NCBI GenBank assembly: GCA_012103375.1 | Contig: WLWX01000001.1 | Span: forward strand, 2,036,501-2,100,500 | Direction of reading: 5' to 3' | DNA length: 64,000 nt | Origin: Paracoccaceae bacterium | Lineage (GTDB): Bacteria; Pseudomonadota; Alphaproteobacteria; Rhodobacterales; Rhodobacteraceae | Shown: positions 8,077 to 17,089 of the stretch, one piece after another | Position numbering within the stretch: position 1 is the first letter of the stretch | How the letters are laid out: each line of letters begins with the position of its first letter | Notes under the pieces: generated by a model | What the model saw: the letters and a program-made list of their open reading frames with translations, nothing else | Database searches by the model: none | Told to the model about the DNA's origin: nothing | Translations under genes and position numbers: made by a program

Positions 8077-8775
8077 CTACCCCGGCCGCGCGCCGTCCAC
8101 CCGGTGGAACAGATGCGTAAATGCCGCAGCGCCGACGATTGGTACCAGCAGGTTGAGCAGTGGAATTGTCAGCGGCAGCGCCATAATGACCCCGGCCAGC
8201 CAGATTTGCCCCGCGTGCCGCCGTCGCAGCGCTTTCGCCGCGTCACGGCCCAGCCTGCGTGCCGCGATCAGGTGAAAATATTCCCGGCTAAGCAAATACC
8301 CGTTCAGCGCCAGAAAGATGAACGGCGCAGCGGGCAGGAAGATCAGATACAGGATCAGTGCTGCAAGGTTCGCAAAGATCAGCACGCCCAGATAGTTCAA
8401 CCCATCGACCAGCCCGTCGACAAGACCGATACGCGGGGCAGGGGCCAGGTTGGGATAATGGCGCGCCTCGACCGCGTCAGTGACATCGTCGAGGAACAAT
8501 CCGGTAAAGGCGCTGGCCACCGGGATCATCAGAAAGACACTCAACACCAGCAGCAACAGGACTGACCCGCCGGTCAGCAGATCGTCGATCCAGGTTACCT
8601 CGCCAAACCACGGGATCGAGATGCTGTCAGGCAGCAGCCAGTTCAGCCCGCCCAGAAACACCGCATAGACCGCCACCAGCAATGCGATGGTCAGACCAAT
8701 CCCCAAACCCAGAACCCGGCGAAATCGCGGATCCCCAAGCTGGCCGATTGCCAGCCGAATATCGTCGAGGATCAT
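8077..8775 (-). CDS. EI24/CysZ-like integral membrane protein
   Basis: A 232-residue membrane protein of the EI24 domain family, to which sulfate transporter CysZ belongs. There are hydrophobic segments near residues 25-50, 65-95, 130-165 and 195-215. The C-terminus HLFHRV resembles others in the family. It overlaps the preceding nitroreductase gene by 4 nt (ATGA), so the two are co-translated. No sulfur-assimilation genes are nearby, so a sulfate role is not supported. Its stop lies 31 bp from the target copy beside the IS1182-type element. Confidence 0.8.
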   Translation of the reverse strand: MILDDIRLAIGQLGDPRFRRVLGLGIGLTIALLVAVYAVFLGGLNWLLPDSISIPWFGEVTWIDDLLTGGSVLLLLVLSVFLMIPVASAFTGLFLDDVTDAVEARHYPNLAPAPRIGLVDGLVDGLNYLGVLIFANLAALILYLIFLPAAPFIFLALNGYLLSREYFHLIAARRLGRDAAKALRRRHAGQIWLAGVIMALPLTIPLLNLLVPIVGAAAFTHLFHRVDGARPG

Positions 8776-9350
8776 TGCGACACCCAGGACACCTTTGCCG
8801 CCGGATCAGGGCGCGGGCGTTCCGGGGGCGCGTTGGTCTCGGTGCCGATGTGAATGAACCCGGCTATGGTTTCCTGCGCGGCCAGCCCAAGATGCGGTTC
8901 GACAAAACCACGCTCATGCGCGGCCCAACCCGTCAGCCAGTTCGCGCCCCAGCCCGCCGCAAGTGCGGCGTTGAGCAATGACAGGCACACAGCCCCGGCG
9001 GAATGCAACTGTTCAACTTCGGGCACTTTGGGGGAAGGGACGGGCGCGGCGACAACCGCCACGGCAAGCTCGGCCATGGCGAACTGCGCGGCCATCTTGG
9101 CAACAGCCTCGGCCGGGCGCTCCTGATCGGCGCCAAGGTCGGTGACGGCTTCGGACAGGCGCTGCAGCGCGGGGCGCTCCAGCACGATCAATCGCCAGGG
9201 TTCCAGTTTGCCGTGATCGGGCGAACGCAGCGCGGCCGTCAGGATCGGCTCCAACGCGGCGCGGTCTGGCGCCGGCCCGATAAGGGTTTTCGCAGGCCGC
9301 GAGCGGCGGGTCAGCAGAAAGTCGAGCGCGTCTGGGTTTGGTGCAGGCAT
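8772..9350 (-). CDS. Nitroreductase family protein (YdjA-like)
   Basis: A 192-residue FMN-dependent nitroreductase-fold protein with the N-terminal LLTRRSRPAKTL motif, SPDHGKLEPWR (FMN/substrate region) and AGWGANWLTGWAAHERGF, characteristic of short YdjA-type enzymes. They are cytoplasmic, usually dimeric and use NAD(P)H; the physiological substrate is generally unknown. It is the first gene of a coupled pair with the EI24 protein. Confidence 0.88.
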   Translation of the reverse strand: MPAPNPDALDFLLTRRSRPAKTLIGPAPDRAALEPILTAALRSPDHGKLEPWRLIVLERPALQRLSEAVTDLGADQERPAEAVAKMAAQFAMAELAVAVVAAPVPSPKVPEVEQLHSAGAVCLSLLNAALAAGWGANWLTGWAAHERGFVEPHLGLAAQETIAGFIHIGTETNAPPERPRPDPAAKVSWVSQ

Positions 9351-9500
9351 GGGGCGTCCTTGTGATCACGTCCCGTTCATGTCGGGCCTGCAACGCACAG
9401 GGTCAACCCTAGCTGCGCCAACAAATCCAAAAGCCCGTGCCCACACCCCCGAGGCACCCTGCGAAATCTAAAAGCCCCTTCCTGCCCATCATTGACCCAA

Positions 9501-9570
9501 AAATATCCCGGGGGTCTGGGGGCTGGCCCCCAGCTATCTCGTGTCTGGGGGCCAGCCTTCAGTTATCTCT
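9501..9570. repeat. GC-rich intergenic hairpin repeat (a)
   Basis: AAATATCCCGGGGG followed by GGGGGCTGGCCCCCAGC and an imperfect second copy (CTGGGGGCCAGCC). The AAATATCC/CCCC module recurs inverted at 10750-10814 on the other side of the HDAC-like gene. It lies in the 257-bp gap between the nitroreductase and HDAC-like genes, where no gene is seen. Hairpins of this style are common between genes in Rhodobacteraceae and may terminate transcripts. Confidence 0.6.
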
Positions 9571-9607
9571 CGCCGGGCCACTGGCTCCAGCCATCGCCCC
9601 GGTCTGA

Positions 9608-10711
9608 TCAGGCCAGCGCGTCGGACATTTCGGAAATCAAGCCAGAGACATATGCGTCAAATCCCGGCCCCGGTTGGCGTGCGGTGAAGGTTTCGGCGAA
9701 GGGATCCGGCGCGTGTATGTCCAGTCCGCTCAGCGTCTGGATCACCCGATGGCCGCAGAACGGCACGTGGGCCTCGGAATAGCCGCCCTCATGTACCAGC
9801 ACCAATCGCCCGCTGCACAGCTCATCCGCCGCCTGCATAGTCATTGCGGTCAGGGCACCAAAGGTGTCCGAGGTTGCCAGCATCCTCCCCAGCGGGTCGA
9901 TGAGCGAGGCATCAAAGCCGCAGGCCACCACAATAACGTCGGGGCGAAACCTGGTCAGTGCTGGCAGCACCAGGCGCTCCATCGCTTCGATAAAGCCTGC
10001 ATGCCCCGTCCCCGGCGGCAGCGGAATGTTGAGGTTTGCGCCGGTGCCTTTGCCCTGACCACGATCCGAAAAATCCCCGGTATCCATCGGATAATTACGC
10101 TCCTGATGGAGCGAGATTGTCAGGACATCCGGGCGGTCATAAAAGATCGCCTCGGTCCCGTTGCCGTGATGCACGTCCCAGTCGAGGATCGCGACGCGCC
10201 CGGCCAACCCCTCGGCCAGCGCAGCTTCTACCGCGATGGCGATATTGGCCAGCAGGCAGAAACCGTTGGGGAAATCCGGCAGGCAGTGGTGGCCGGGTGG
10301 GCGCGACAGGGCGTAGGCGTTGGTCAGTTCTGCGCGCAGCACCGCGAACAAGGCCGCCTTGGCCAGCCCTTCCGACAGGGCCGCGGTTTCAAAGCCACCG
10401 CGCCCGAAGGGGGTGCGCAGGCCATTCTCTCCTCCGCCCGCATCGGATTGGGCCTTAAATCGGTCGAGGTAGTCCGCTGGGTGCACGCGGCGCAGGTCCT
10501 CGGGTGTGGCGGGGGCTGCCGGTTTCGTGTCAAGCGCATCCAGCAGCCCGGTCACCCGCATCAGGTTCACCAGCCGCCGCTTGGTTTCGGGGTTTTCCGG
10601 CAGGCCGCCGGTTGCCATCGGCTGCACCAGCCCGCCGACCGGCAGCATGAAGGCGTAATCGCCGCCGGAGTGCCACAGGCAGCGTTCATCCCAGAAGAAC
10701 CCCGTGGTCAT
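9608..10711 (-). CDS. Histone-deacetylase-family amidohydrolase
   Basis: A 367-residue zinc amidohydrolase of the HDAC/acetylpolyamine amidohydrolase/AcuC superfamily. It shows RPPGHHC (catalytic His pair), DWDVHHGNGT (zinc Asp/His), ACGFDASLIDP (zinc Asp) and HEGGYSE near the C-terminus. In bacteria such enzymes deacetylate polyamines, acetyl-CoA synthetase or other acyl-lysines; which applies here cannot be told. It starts MTTGFFWDERCLWHSGG. It stands alone between two GC-rich hairpin repeats. Confidence 0.9.
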   Translation of the reverse strand: MTTGFFWDERCLWHSGGDYAFMLPVGGLVQPMATGGLPENPETKRRLVNLMRVTGLLDALDTKPAAPATPEDLRRVHPADYLDRFKAQSDAGGGENGLRTPFGRGGFETAALSEGLAKAALFAVLRAELTNAYALSRPPGHHCLPDFPNGFCLLANIAIAVEAALAEGLAGRVAILDWDVHHGNGTEAIFYDRPDVLTISLHQERNYPMDTGDFSDRGQGKGTGANLNIPLPPGTGHAGFIEAMERLVLPALTRFRPDVIVVACGFDASLIDPLGRMLATSDTFGALTAMTMQAADELCSGRLVLVHEGGYSEAHVPFCGHRVIQTLSGLDIHAPDPFAETFTARQPGPGFDAYVSGLISEMSDALA

Positions 10712-10749
10712 GGCATCTTCCGGAGGTCAGTGCCGGACCCAGCCGGTGG

Positions 10750-10814
10750 CGGGGGGCTGTCTGCCCCCCGAAGTCGAAGGCTGTCGCCCCCGACACCCCC
10801 CGAGGATATTTTCG
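10750..10814. repeat. GC-rich intergenic hairpin repeat (b)
   Basis: GGGGGGCTGTCTGCCCCCC hairpin, then a second C-rich arm ending CCCCCCGAGGATATTTT. It is the inverted counterpart of the repeat at 9501-9570. It lies in the 122-bp gap upstream of the HDAC-like gene. Confidence 0.55.
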
Positions 10815-10833
10815 ACAAGAAGACAGGGGGGGG

Positions 10834-11082
10834 TCAGTCATCCCGGTCGCCGTGGCGGGCCAGTTGATAACTGCCCTCGGGCAGGTCCAGTGCCGCCGAC
10901 AGGTCGCGCAGTTGCGCCATTGATAGCGTGATCCGGTGCAGCCTGTCGGTGGTGGTGTTGAGTTGCTCCAGCGTCACGACCTCTTCAAACGCGTTGATGG
11001 TCACGTCGTCTTCGCGATGTGGTGCCGGGTCGTCGACCAAGGTGATGACGGTCGCGTCAAAGGTGTGTTCGATGGTAAACAT
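10834..11082 (-). CDS. Hypothetical 82-residue protein
   Basis: A small acidic soluble protein (start MFTIEHTFDATVITLVDD, end RHGDRDD) with no signal peptide or membrane segment. The ATG at 11082 is preferred over longer starts because upstream codons run through the divergent M48 leader. The regular hydrophobic pattern and coding-like third positions support a real gene. I do not recognise the family. It is divergent from the M48 peptidase gene with about 96 bp between starts. Confidence 0.6.
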   Translation of the reverse strand: MFTIEHTFDATVITLVDDPAPHREDDVTINAFEEVVTLEQLNTTTDRLHRITLSMAQLRDLSAALDLPEGSYQLARHGDRDD

Positions 11083-11178
11083 TGCGTCAGATTGGGGGGC
11101 GGATTGCCGCTTGGCAAGGGTGCGGGGCTGGCCTTCGGGCGCGGGGCGGCTATTTTGCCGGGCATGAGGTGGTGTGAC

Positions 11179-11884
11179 ATGGTAAAATCTGTTTTCCACG
11201 GTGTTGCCTGGGCGCTTGTCGCGGGATATCTGGCGGCTTGTGAACCGGTGACGGGGCTGCCCGGCGTTGCCGGACGCCGGGCCGCGCGCCGATGCGCGCA
11301 CCGCGGTGAACAATTTCGTCACCGTTGCCAAGCGGCTGGAACCTGTGGCCGAGCGGACCTGCCGGGCAGAGACGCGCGGTGTGAACTGTGATTTCCAGAT
11401 TGTCGTGGATGACCGGGTCGAGTTGCCGCCGAACGCCTTTCAGACTCTGGACGACCGGGGCCGTCCGATCATCGGCTTCACCATCGCCTTGATCGCGGAT
11501 GCGCGCAATCAGGATGAATTGGCGCTGATCCTGGGCCATGAGGCGGCGCATCATATCCTGGGCCATATTCCGCGTCAGCAACAGACCGCGATGGCAAGTG
11601 CGCTGCTGGCCGGCGTGCTGGCGGCGGCCACCGGGGTCAGTGATGCCGGGGTACAGGATGCGCAGAACATCGGGGCCAGCATTGGCGCGCGTCTGTTCGC
11701 CAAGAGTTTCGAGTTGCAGGCGGATGAGCTTGGCACAAGGATTGCCTTGCAGGCCGGGTTTGATCCGGTCCGGGGTGCGGCCTATTTCGGGCGCATAGCT
11801 GACCCCGGCAACCGGTTCCTTGGCACGCACCCGCCCAACGGCGACCGGGTGGCGTTGATCAAACGCACCGCCCAGGGGCGATAG
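11179..11884 (+). pseudogene. M48-family metallopeptidase lipoprotein, frameshifted
   Basis: The main frame (from about 11267) encodes a periplasmic M48 peptidase: zinc motif HEAAHH in LILGHEAAHHILGH and the downstream ELQADELGTR with the third ligand. The N-terminus lies in another frame. ATG 11179, after GAGGTGG, gives MVKSVFHGVAWALVAGYLAA then Cys, a lipoprotein signal. The frames differ by one base. Dropping one G from the GGGG near 11255 joins them as CEPVTGCPALPDAGPRADAR. This is either a disabling frameshift or a sequence error. Confidence 0.75.
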
Positions 11885-11950
11885 GGCCGATTGACGCCGC
11901 ACCTCGGGCGCGGGCAGATTGGGGCAGCTATCGAAATTTGGGGGCGTGGG

Positions 11951-12304
11951 ATGATCCGGGACGAATGGCAGCGGTTCCTTAACCGGGTGATCTGGTCCTG
12001 GCAGGGCTGGGCCGCAACCTGGCGGACGGAAAAGAGCCTGCGTCAATGGGTTATGGTCAATGTGATCTCGGCAGGGTTTGCGATCTGGCTGGATCTGTTG
12101 GGCGGCGAACGGGCGCTGATCTTGAGCCTGGGTTTGCTGATTCTGGCGGTCGAGTTGATGAACACCGCGTTGGAAACGGCGATCGACTATGTCTCGACCG
12201 ATCAGCATCCGCTGGCCAAGAAGGCAAAGGATGCCAGCAGCGCAGCGGTGGCCGTGACAAGCATCGCCGGAGCGGTTGCGTGGATCGCGGTTCTGGCCGG
12301 ATAG
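11951..12304 (+). CDS. dgkA: Diacylglycerol kinase DgkA
   Basis: A 117-residue integral membrane kinase with three transmembrane helices. It phosphorylates diacylglycerol to phosphatidate, recycling lipid from envelope glycan modification. The family signature appears as ELMNTALETAIDYVSTD followed by HPLAKKAKDASSAAV; the Glu residues are the catalytic/metal ones. The ATG at 11951 matches the usual length (E. coli 122 residues); the frame is open further upstream without homology. It follows the M48 gene by 66 bp. Confidence 0.9.
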   Translation: MIRDEWQRFLNRVIWSWQGWAATWRTEKSLRQWVMVNVISAGFAIWLDLLGGERALILSLGLLILAVELMNTALETAIDYVSTDQHPLAKKAKDASSAAVAVTSIAGAVAWIAVLAG

Positions 12305-12322
12305 TGCGCTGCGCGCGCCGGA

Positions 12323-13105
12323 TCAGCCCAGCGGCAGATACCCTTCGAAAGTCACCGTATCCGCGACCCGCCGGGCGGCGCGTTCGGCTTCGTGGCTGCG
12401 GATCGTCCAGGTCAGAATTGCAGCACTCTGACCGCGCAGTTCAGCGACGCGGGGGCGGTGCAGATCGCTGGCATCGTGGCTGATGAAGCTGCACCCCAGT
12501 GGCGCGTAATCCGGGATCTGGCGCAATTGGTCACGGCGCGGCGCCGGAACGTTCGGCCAGTCATCGCGGGACCAGTCACAGGTCACCAGGCCGCGCGGAC
12601 GCTCTGGCGCGGCTTTTTGCAGGGCCGCAACCGAATGGGGGTTGAACGACATCACCGCGACATCCCCGGCGTAGGACTTCAGCGCCCGCGCCACTGCGTA
12701 TTCCAGCGGCCCGATATTCTGCGTTCCCATGGCGCCGTCCTGATCCTTGATCTCGATCAGCAGCGGCACTTGCCCGGCCACCGTTCGCAACACCGCATCA
12801 AGCGTCGGGATCATGTCGGACCCGCGCCTGAGCCGGATGGCCCCAAGCTCGGCCGTTTGGCGGGCGCGCACCGGGCCGGTCTGGTCGGTCAGCCGGTCCA
12901 GAGTATCATCGTGAAACACCATCGCCCGGTTTTCCGCACTGGCCTGGACATCCAGTTCAATCCCATAGCCGCGCGCGATTGCGGCCCGGAATGCAGAGGG
13001 CGAGTTTTCCGGCCCGGCAACACCGTGCAATCCGCGATGCGCGAACACGGCATCGGTGAAGCCATCGGGCAGGCCCGCTGGATTTGCCGGTGATGTGGCC
13101 GTCAT
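12323..13105 (-). CDS. Glycerophosphodiester phosphodiesterase
   Basis: A 260-residue GDPD TIM-barrel enzyme that hydrolyses glycerophosphodiesters to glycerol-3-phosphate and an alcohol. Motifs seen are FAHRGLHG, PENSPSAF, GIELDVQAS, VFHDDTLDRLT and LIEIKDQD, which carry the catalytic His pair and metal-binding acids. No signal peptide is obvious, so it is likely cytoplasmic. It overlaps the preceding RidA gene by 4 nt (ATGA), so the two are co-translated. It converges on dgkA. Confidence 0.92.
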   Translation of the reverse strand: MTATSPANPAGLPDGFTDAVFAHRGLHGVAGPENSPSAFRAAIARGYGIELDVQASAENRAMVFHDDTLDRLTDQTGPVRARQTAELGAIRLRRGSDMIPTLDAVLRTVAGQVPLLIEIKDQDGAMGTQNIGPLEYAVARALKSYAGDVAVMSFNPHSVAALQKAAPERPRGLVTCDWSRDDWPNVPAPRRDQLRQIPDYAPLGCSFISHDASDLHRPRVAELRGQSAAILTWTIRSHEAERAARRVADTVTFEGYLPLG

Positions 13106-13566
13106 TTTACCTGGAACACGCCTTCAATCTCGACCGCGACGCCAAGCGGCAGCGACGCGACCCCGACGGCGGCGCGGGCGTGACGACCGGCGTCGCCCAG
13201 GGCTTCGACCAGAAAGTCGGATGCGCCGTTGATGACCTGCGGCTGTTCGGTAAATTCGTCGTCCGAGTTGACAAAGCCAGTCAGCTTGACCACCCGGACC
13301 AGCCGGTCAAGATCGCCGTCACATGCGGTGCGCAGTTGGGCCAACAGGTTGATTGCGCAGACTTTTGCGGCGGCGGCACCGGCTTCGGTCGCCATGTTGC
13401 GACCCAGCTTTCCGGTGATCAGTTTGCCGTCGCTGGCCGAGATTTGGCCCGAAATCCAGACCATGTCCCCGGTCCGCACGGCGGGCACGTAATTTGCCGC
13501 AGGCGCCGGGGCATCCGGCAGGGTCACGCCCAGATCGGCCAAGCGTTTTTCGATACGTCCGTTCAT
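13102..13566 (-). CDS. RidA/YjgF-family protein
   Basis: A 154-residue Rid-family protein. Family features are WISGQIS, the N-LLAQLRTA helix, VKLTGFVNS and the C-terminal VGVASLPLGVAVEIEG; the conserved arginine of active RidA is not evident, so this may be a Rid subgroup without imine deaminase activity. It is first in a two-gene unit with the GDPD gene. A 403-bp gene-free gap separates it from mlaA. Confidence 0.88.
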   Translation of the reverse strand: MNGRIEKRLADLGVTLPDAPAPAANYVPAVRTGDMVWISGQISASDGKLITGKLGRNMATEAGAAAAKVCAINLLAQLRTACDGDLDRLVRVVKLTGFVNSDDEFTEQPQVINGASDFLVEALGDAGRHARAAVGVASLPLGVAVEIEGVFQVK

Positions 13567-13969
13567 CGTTGTGATACCTTTAAGACTATCCCAGTTGGCG
13601 CAACGCTAACGCGGGCAGATTGCGGGCGAAAGGACCAATTCGGGCGCTGAAGGCACGGCACGCCTGCCGGGCGCACCCGACGACGCAGCCTGAGGCCGCC
13701 TTTGAGACAATCGGACCCGGCAGACGCGACTGTTAATCTTTTGGGTCGTCAATCCTGTTGGCGCAGCGGCATAGAGGTCTCGCAGGGAAATTAAAATACA
13801 CACGCAATCACAACGGGTTATGGAAGATTCCAGCGATCTGTTCATGCCGGTGCGTAACAGTTGTCACTGATTGGCCACAGGTGCGGGGTGACGCGCCGTT
13901 AATGGCTGGAATTCTTTGGGGAAGTGTCGGACAGTGCCGGTGCTGCTTCTAATATCAAGGCTGTGATTC
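13567..13969. other. 403-bp divergent intergenic region (ridA-like / mlaA)
   Basis: No coding region, RNA gene or clear inverted repeat is seen. The central part (about 13735-13870) is more AT-rich than its surroundings, as expected for promoters of the two divergent operons. Confidence 0.5.
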
Positions 13970-14722
13970 TTGGCTAAAATTCTTTCCAGAATGGCTCCGG
14001 TGCTGGCGATTGTCGGCGCGCTTGGCCTGTCCGCCTGTAGTGTTCCCAGCGGTGACGTGGATATTCACGACCCGTATGAGGACACGAACCGGAGCATTCA
14101 CAGCTTCAACAAAGGCCTGGATCGCGCCATCGTGCGTCCGGCGTCGACGGCGATCAACACCGTCGTGCCCGAGCCTGTGATGCGCTCGGTCGGGAATTTT
14201 GCCAGCAATCTGGGTACGCCCGCGTCTGTCATGAATGACGTGCTGCAGGGCGATCTGGATACCGGTACGCACAACTTCTTCCGCTTTGTCATCAACACGA
14301 CCGTCGGCATCGGCGGCCTGTTTGATGCGGCTGGCTGGATGGGTCTGGAAGAACGCCGCAATGACTTTGGTCAGACGCTGGCGGTCTGGGGCGTGCCGGA
14401 AGGCGCGTATCAGGAACTGCCGATCCTGGGGCCATCGACCGAACGTGATACCGCGGGTCTGATCGTTGATATTCTGACCGATCCGGTGAACTCTATTCTG
14501 CCCAATGATGAACGTGCCACGCGCCGCTCGGCCAGTGTTCTGTCACGGATCAGTGAACGCGATGTCTTTGGCGAAGAGATCGACTCGGTCCTATATGACA
14601 GTGCAGACAGCTATGCGCAGCTGCGCTCGATCTATCTTCAGAACCGCCGCTTCCAGGTTTCGGATGGCGATCTTGAGGATTTCTATATTGACCCGTTTGA
14701 GGGACTGGATGCTCAAGAGTAA
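13970..14722 (+). CDS. mlaA: MlaA (VacJ) outer-membrane lipoprotein
   Basis: A 250-residue lipoprotein of the Mla system, which removes misplaced phospholipids from the outer leaflet of the outer membrane. The signal and lipobox are MAKILSRMAPVLAIVGALGL then SAC. The MlaA core includes DPYEDTNRSIHSFN, NLGTPASVMNDVLQGD, RFVINTTVGIGGLFD and GVPEGAYQELPILGPS. The TTG at 13970 is preferred because it supplies the positive n-region; the next ATG (13991) would leave none. It overlaps mlaC by 14 nt, so the genes are coupled. Confidence 0.93.
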   Translation: MAKILSRMAPVLAIVGALGLSACSVPSGDVDIHDPYEDTNRSIHSFNKGLDRAIVRPASTAINTVVPEPVMRSVGNFASNLGTPASVMNDVLQGDLDTGTHNFFRFVINTTVGIGGLFDAAGWMGLEERRNDFGQTLAVWGVPEGAYQELPILGPSTERDTAGLIVDILTDPVNSILPNDERATRRSASVLSRISERDVFGEEIDSVLYDSADSYAQLRSIYLQNRRFQVSDGDLEDFYIDPFEGLDAQE

Positions 14723-15314
14723 TATTACGCGTCGTACGGCCGTTGTTGGCCTGCTGAGTTCAACATCGCTGGCCCTTGTACACGGCCCTGCCTGGGCGGT
14801 CAGTTCGACTGGCCAGGCCGAAAGCCTGATCACCAAAGTGGTGGGAGAGATTTCGCGCATCGCCAATGGCGGTGGGTCCGAATCCTCAAAAATCTCCAAG
14901 TTTGAGCGGGTGTTCCGGCGTTACGCCGATCTGCCGACCATTTCGCGGACGGTTCTGGGGGCCGATGCGCGCAGTGCATCTTCGGGACAGCTGAGCAGTT
15001 TTTCCAAGGCGTTCTCGGGCTATATGGCGCGCAAATACGGCAAACGGTTCCGCAGTTTCATCGGTGGCCAGGTCGAGATTACATCGTCGCGCCCGGTCAA
15101 AAGCTTCTTTGAGGTCAAGACAGTGGCCAAACTGAAGGGCCGGTCCAATTTCGACGTGACCTTCCTTGTGTCGGGCCGGTCATCGAAGTTCTTCGATATG
15201 CTGATCGAAGGCGTCAGCCTGCTGAAATCGGAACGGACCGAGATTGGCGCCATGCTGGATCGCCGCAAGGGCGACATTAACGCCTTGATCGCGGATCTGC
15301 GCAAAGCCGGGTAA
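14709..15314 (+). CDS. mlaC: MlaC-type periplasmic phospholipid-binding protein
   Basis: A 201-residue MlaC/Ttg2D family protein that shuttles phospholipid between MlaA and the inner-membrane MlaFEDB complex. The leader MLKSNITRRTAVVGLLSSTS has a twin-arginine-like RRTAVVG followed by a hydrophobic stretch and AWA cleavage site, so export may be by Tat. The ATG at 14709 lies inside the mlaA end. Family-like segments are RYADLPTISRTVLG and SFSKAFSGYMARKYGKRF. The inner-membrane Mla genes are not in this window. Confidence 0.88.
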   Translation: MLKSNITRRTAVVGLLSSTSLALVHGPAWAVSSTGQAESLITKVVGEISRIANGGGSESSKISKFERVFRRYADLPTISRTVLGADARSASSGQLSSFSKAFSGYMARKYGKRFRSFIGGQVEITSSRPVKSFFEVKTVAKLKGRSNFDVTFLVSGRSSKFFDMLIEGVSLLKSERTEIGAMLDRRKGDINALIADLRKAG

Positions 15315-15441
15315 AACCTGGCGGCCTCGGCCTTCGGCGTTCAGCCGCTGGTGCGGCAAGATGACCGCACAGTCGCATCTTTCCGTTTCCGGCGCACCCC
15401 TATAGGTGCCCGCTGGAATCGTATTTGCAAAGGTTTCGTCA

Positions 15442-15861
15442 ATGTCTGGTCTGTCAGCATCCCGCCTGAGTATCCTTGTGTCGTTTGTTCTGGCCGCGCC
15501 GGTAGCGGCGCAGGGCATTTCGTTCGACGGCATCTACCGCCAGGGACCGGCTTCGGCCTGTGCCGATATCGGCCAGGACGGTGGATCCATCAAAATCGAA
15601 AATAACGAATTCTTCGGCGTCGAAAGCATGTGCCGCATGACCAGGCCGGTGAATGTCGTCGATATGGAGGCGACGCTTTTCGACATGAAATGCCAGGGTG
15701 AGGGCACCGAATGGGAAGCCCGCGCCATGTTCATGAAAGCCGCCGAGGGCGGTTTGATCATGGTCTGGGACGGCTTCGCATTCCAGTATGATCAATGCGC
15801 CGCCAGTGATCTGCCCGCCGCGTCAGATGACGCGGCCGAAGCGCCCGCTGCCAGCGAATAA
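15442..15861 (+). CDS. Hypothetical periplasmic protein with four cysteines
   Basis: A 139-residue exported protein. The signal peptide MSGLSASRLSILVSFVLAAP ends VAAQ. The mature part is about 115 residues with four cysteines (in SACAD, SMCRM, MKCQG, DQCAA), suggesting two disulfides, and an Ala/Glu-rich tail. The family is not recognised. The ATG at 15442 is chosen because the signal begins there; an AAAGG lies at 15429-15433. It stands 127 bp after mlaC and may be expressed separately. Confidence 0.72.
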   Translation: MSGLSASRLSILVSFVLAAPVAAQGISFDGIYRQGPASACADIGQDGGSIKIENNEFFGVESMCRMTRPVNVVDMEATLFDMKCQGEGTEWEARAMFMKAAEGGLIMVWDGFAFQYDQCAASDLPAASDDAAEAPAASE

Positions 15862-15869
15862 CCCTGTGG

Positions 15870-15891
15870 GGTGCCGGTCGTAACCGGCACC
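15870..15891. terminator. Hairpin between convergent genes
   Basis: A 9-bp perfect stem, GGTGCCGGT / ACCGGCACC, with a 4-base loop, between the convergent hypothetical gene and rhlE. It lacks a T-run, so intrinsic termination is only suggested by position. Confidence 0.4.
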
Positions 15892-17089
15892 GCCACGGTC
15901 TCATATCAGGCTGCGCGACGATTTTGGGGCCGACGCCCGCGTGCGCGGCGGCGTTGCTGTGGCTTGGCCGGTTTCTTCGCGTGCGCCCAGCGTTGACCAC
16001 CGGCCACGGGAATGTCGGCTTTCATGAACTTCTCGATCTGGAACAGCTCGGAGATTTCATCGGGCGAACAGAAGGTCACTGACTGGCCCGAGCGTCCGGC
16101 CCGCGCCGTCCGCCCGATCCGGTGGACATAGTTTTCGGCGACGTTCGGCAGGTCATAGTTATAGACGAAGGCAACCCCCGGAATGTCGATGCCACGCGCA
16201 GCCACGTCTGTGGCAACCAGCACGCGGATCTCGCCCGACTTCAACTCTCGGATGGCGCGGTCGCGCTGACCCTGGCTTTTGTTGCCGTGGATCGAGCTGG
16301 CCGCGAAACCGGCGCTCACCAGTTTTTTCATCAGCTTTTCCGCGCCATGTTTGGTGCGCGCGAAGACCAGAGCCGTCTCTTCACGGTGTTGGTCCAGATG
16401 CTCGATCAGCTTGGCAACCTTGCCCGCCTGATCGACGAAATGAACGGATTGTTCGACCTTGTCGGCGGCCTTGCCCTGGGGCGCAACCTCGACCCGGACG
16501 GGGTTCTTCAGATAGGCGTTCGACAGTTCCGCCATTGCCTTGGGCATCGTGGCCGAAAACATCATTGTCTGACGCTCGTCCGCAAGCAGCGGCGCGATCC
16601 GGCGCAGGGCGTGGATAAAGCCAAGGTCCAGCACGTGATCCGCCTCGTCCAGGACCAGAAAGCGGGTCTGGTCCAGGAACACGGCCTTGCGATCGACCAG
16701 GTCGATCAGACGTCCCGGCGTGGCGACCAGCAGGTCGGTGCCGCGTTGCAGGCGATTGACCTGCGCGTTGATCGACACGCCGCCCACAACCAGCGTCACC
16801 CGCAGGTGGCTGTCACGGGTATAGGCGGCCAGGTTGTCCGCGATCTGCTTGGCCAGTTCGCGGGTCGGCGCCAGGATCAGCCCGGCGGCGGTTTTCGGCG
16901 CGGGTTTCACCCCCGCCTTGGTCAGTGCGTGGATCAGCGGCAGACCGAAGGCGGCGGTCTTGCCGGTTCCGGTCTGGGCGATGCCCATCACGTCGCGTCC
17001 GTTCATCGCATGCGGAATCGCCTGCGTCTGGATCGGGGTCGGATCGGTTATTCCCTGTTCGGCGAGTTTCGCCACAAGGCGGGGCGCTA

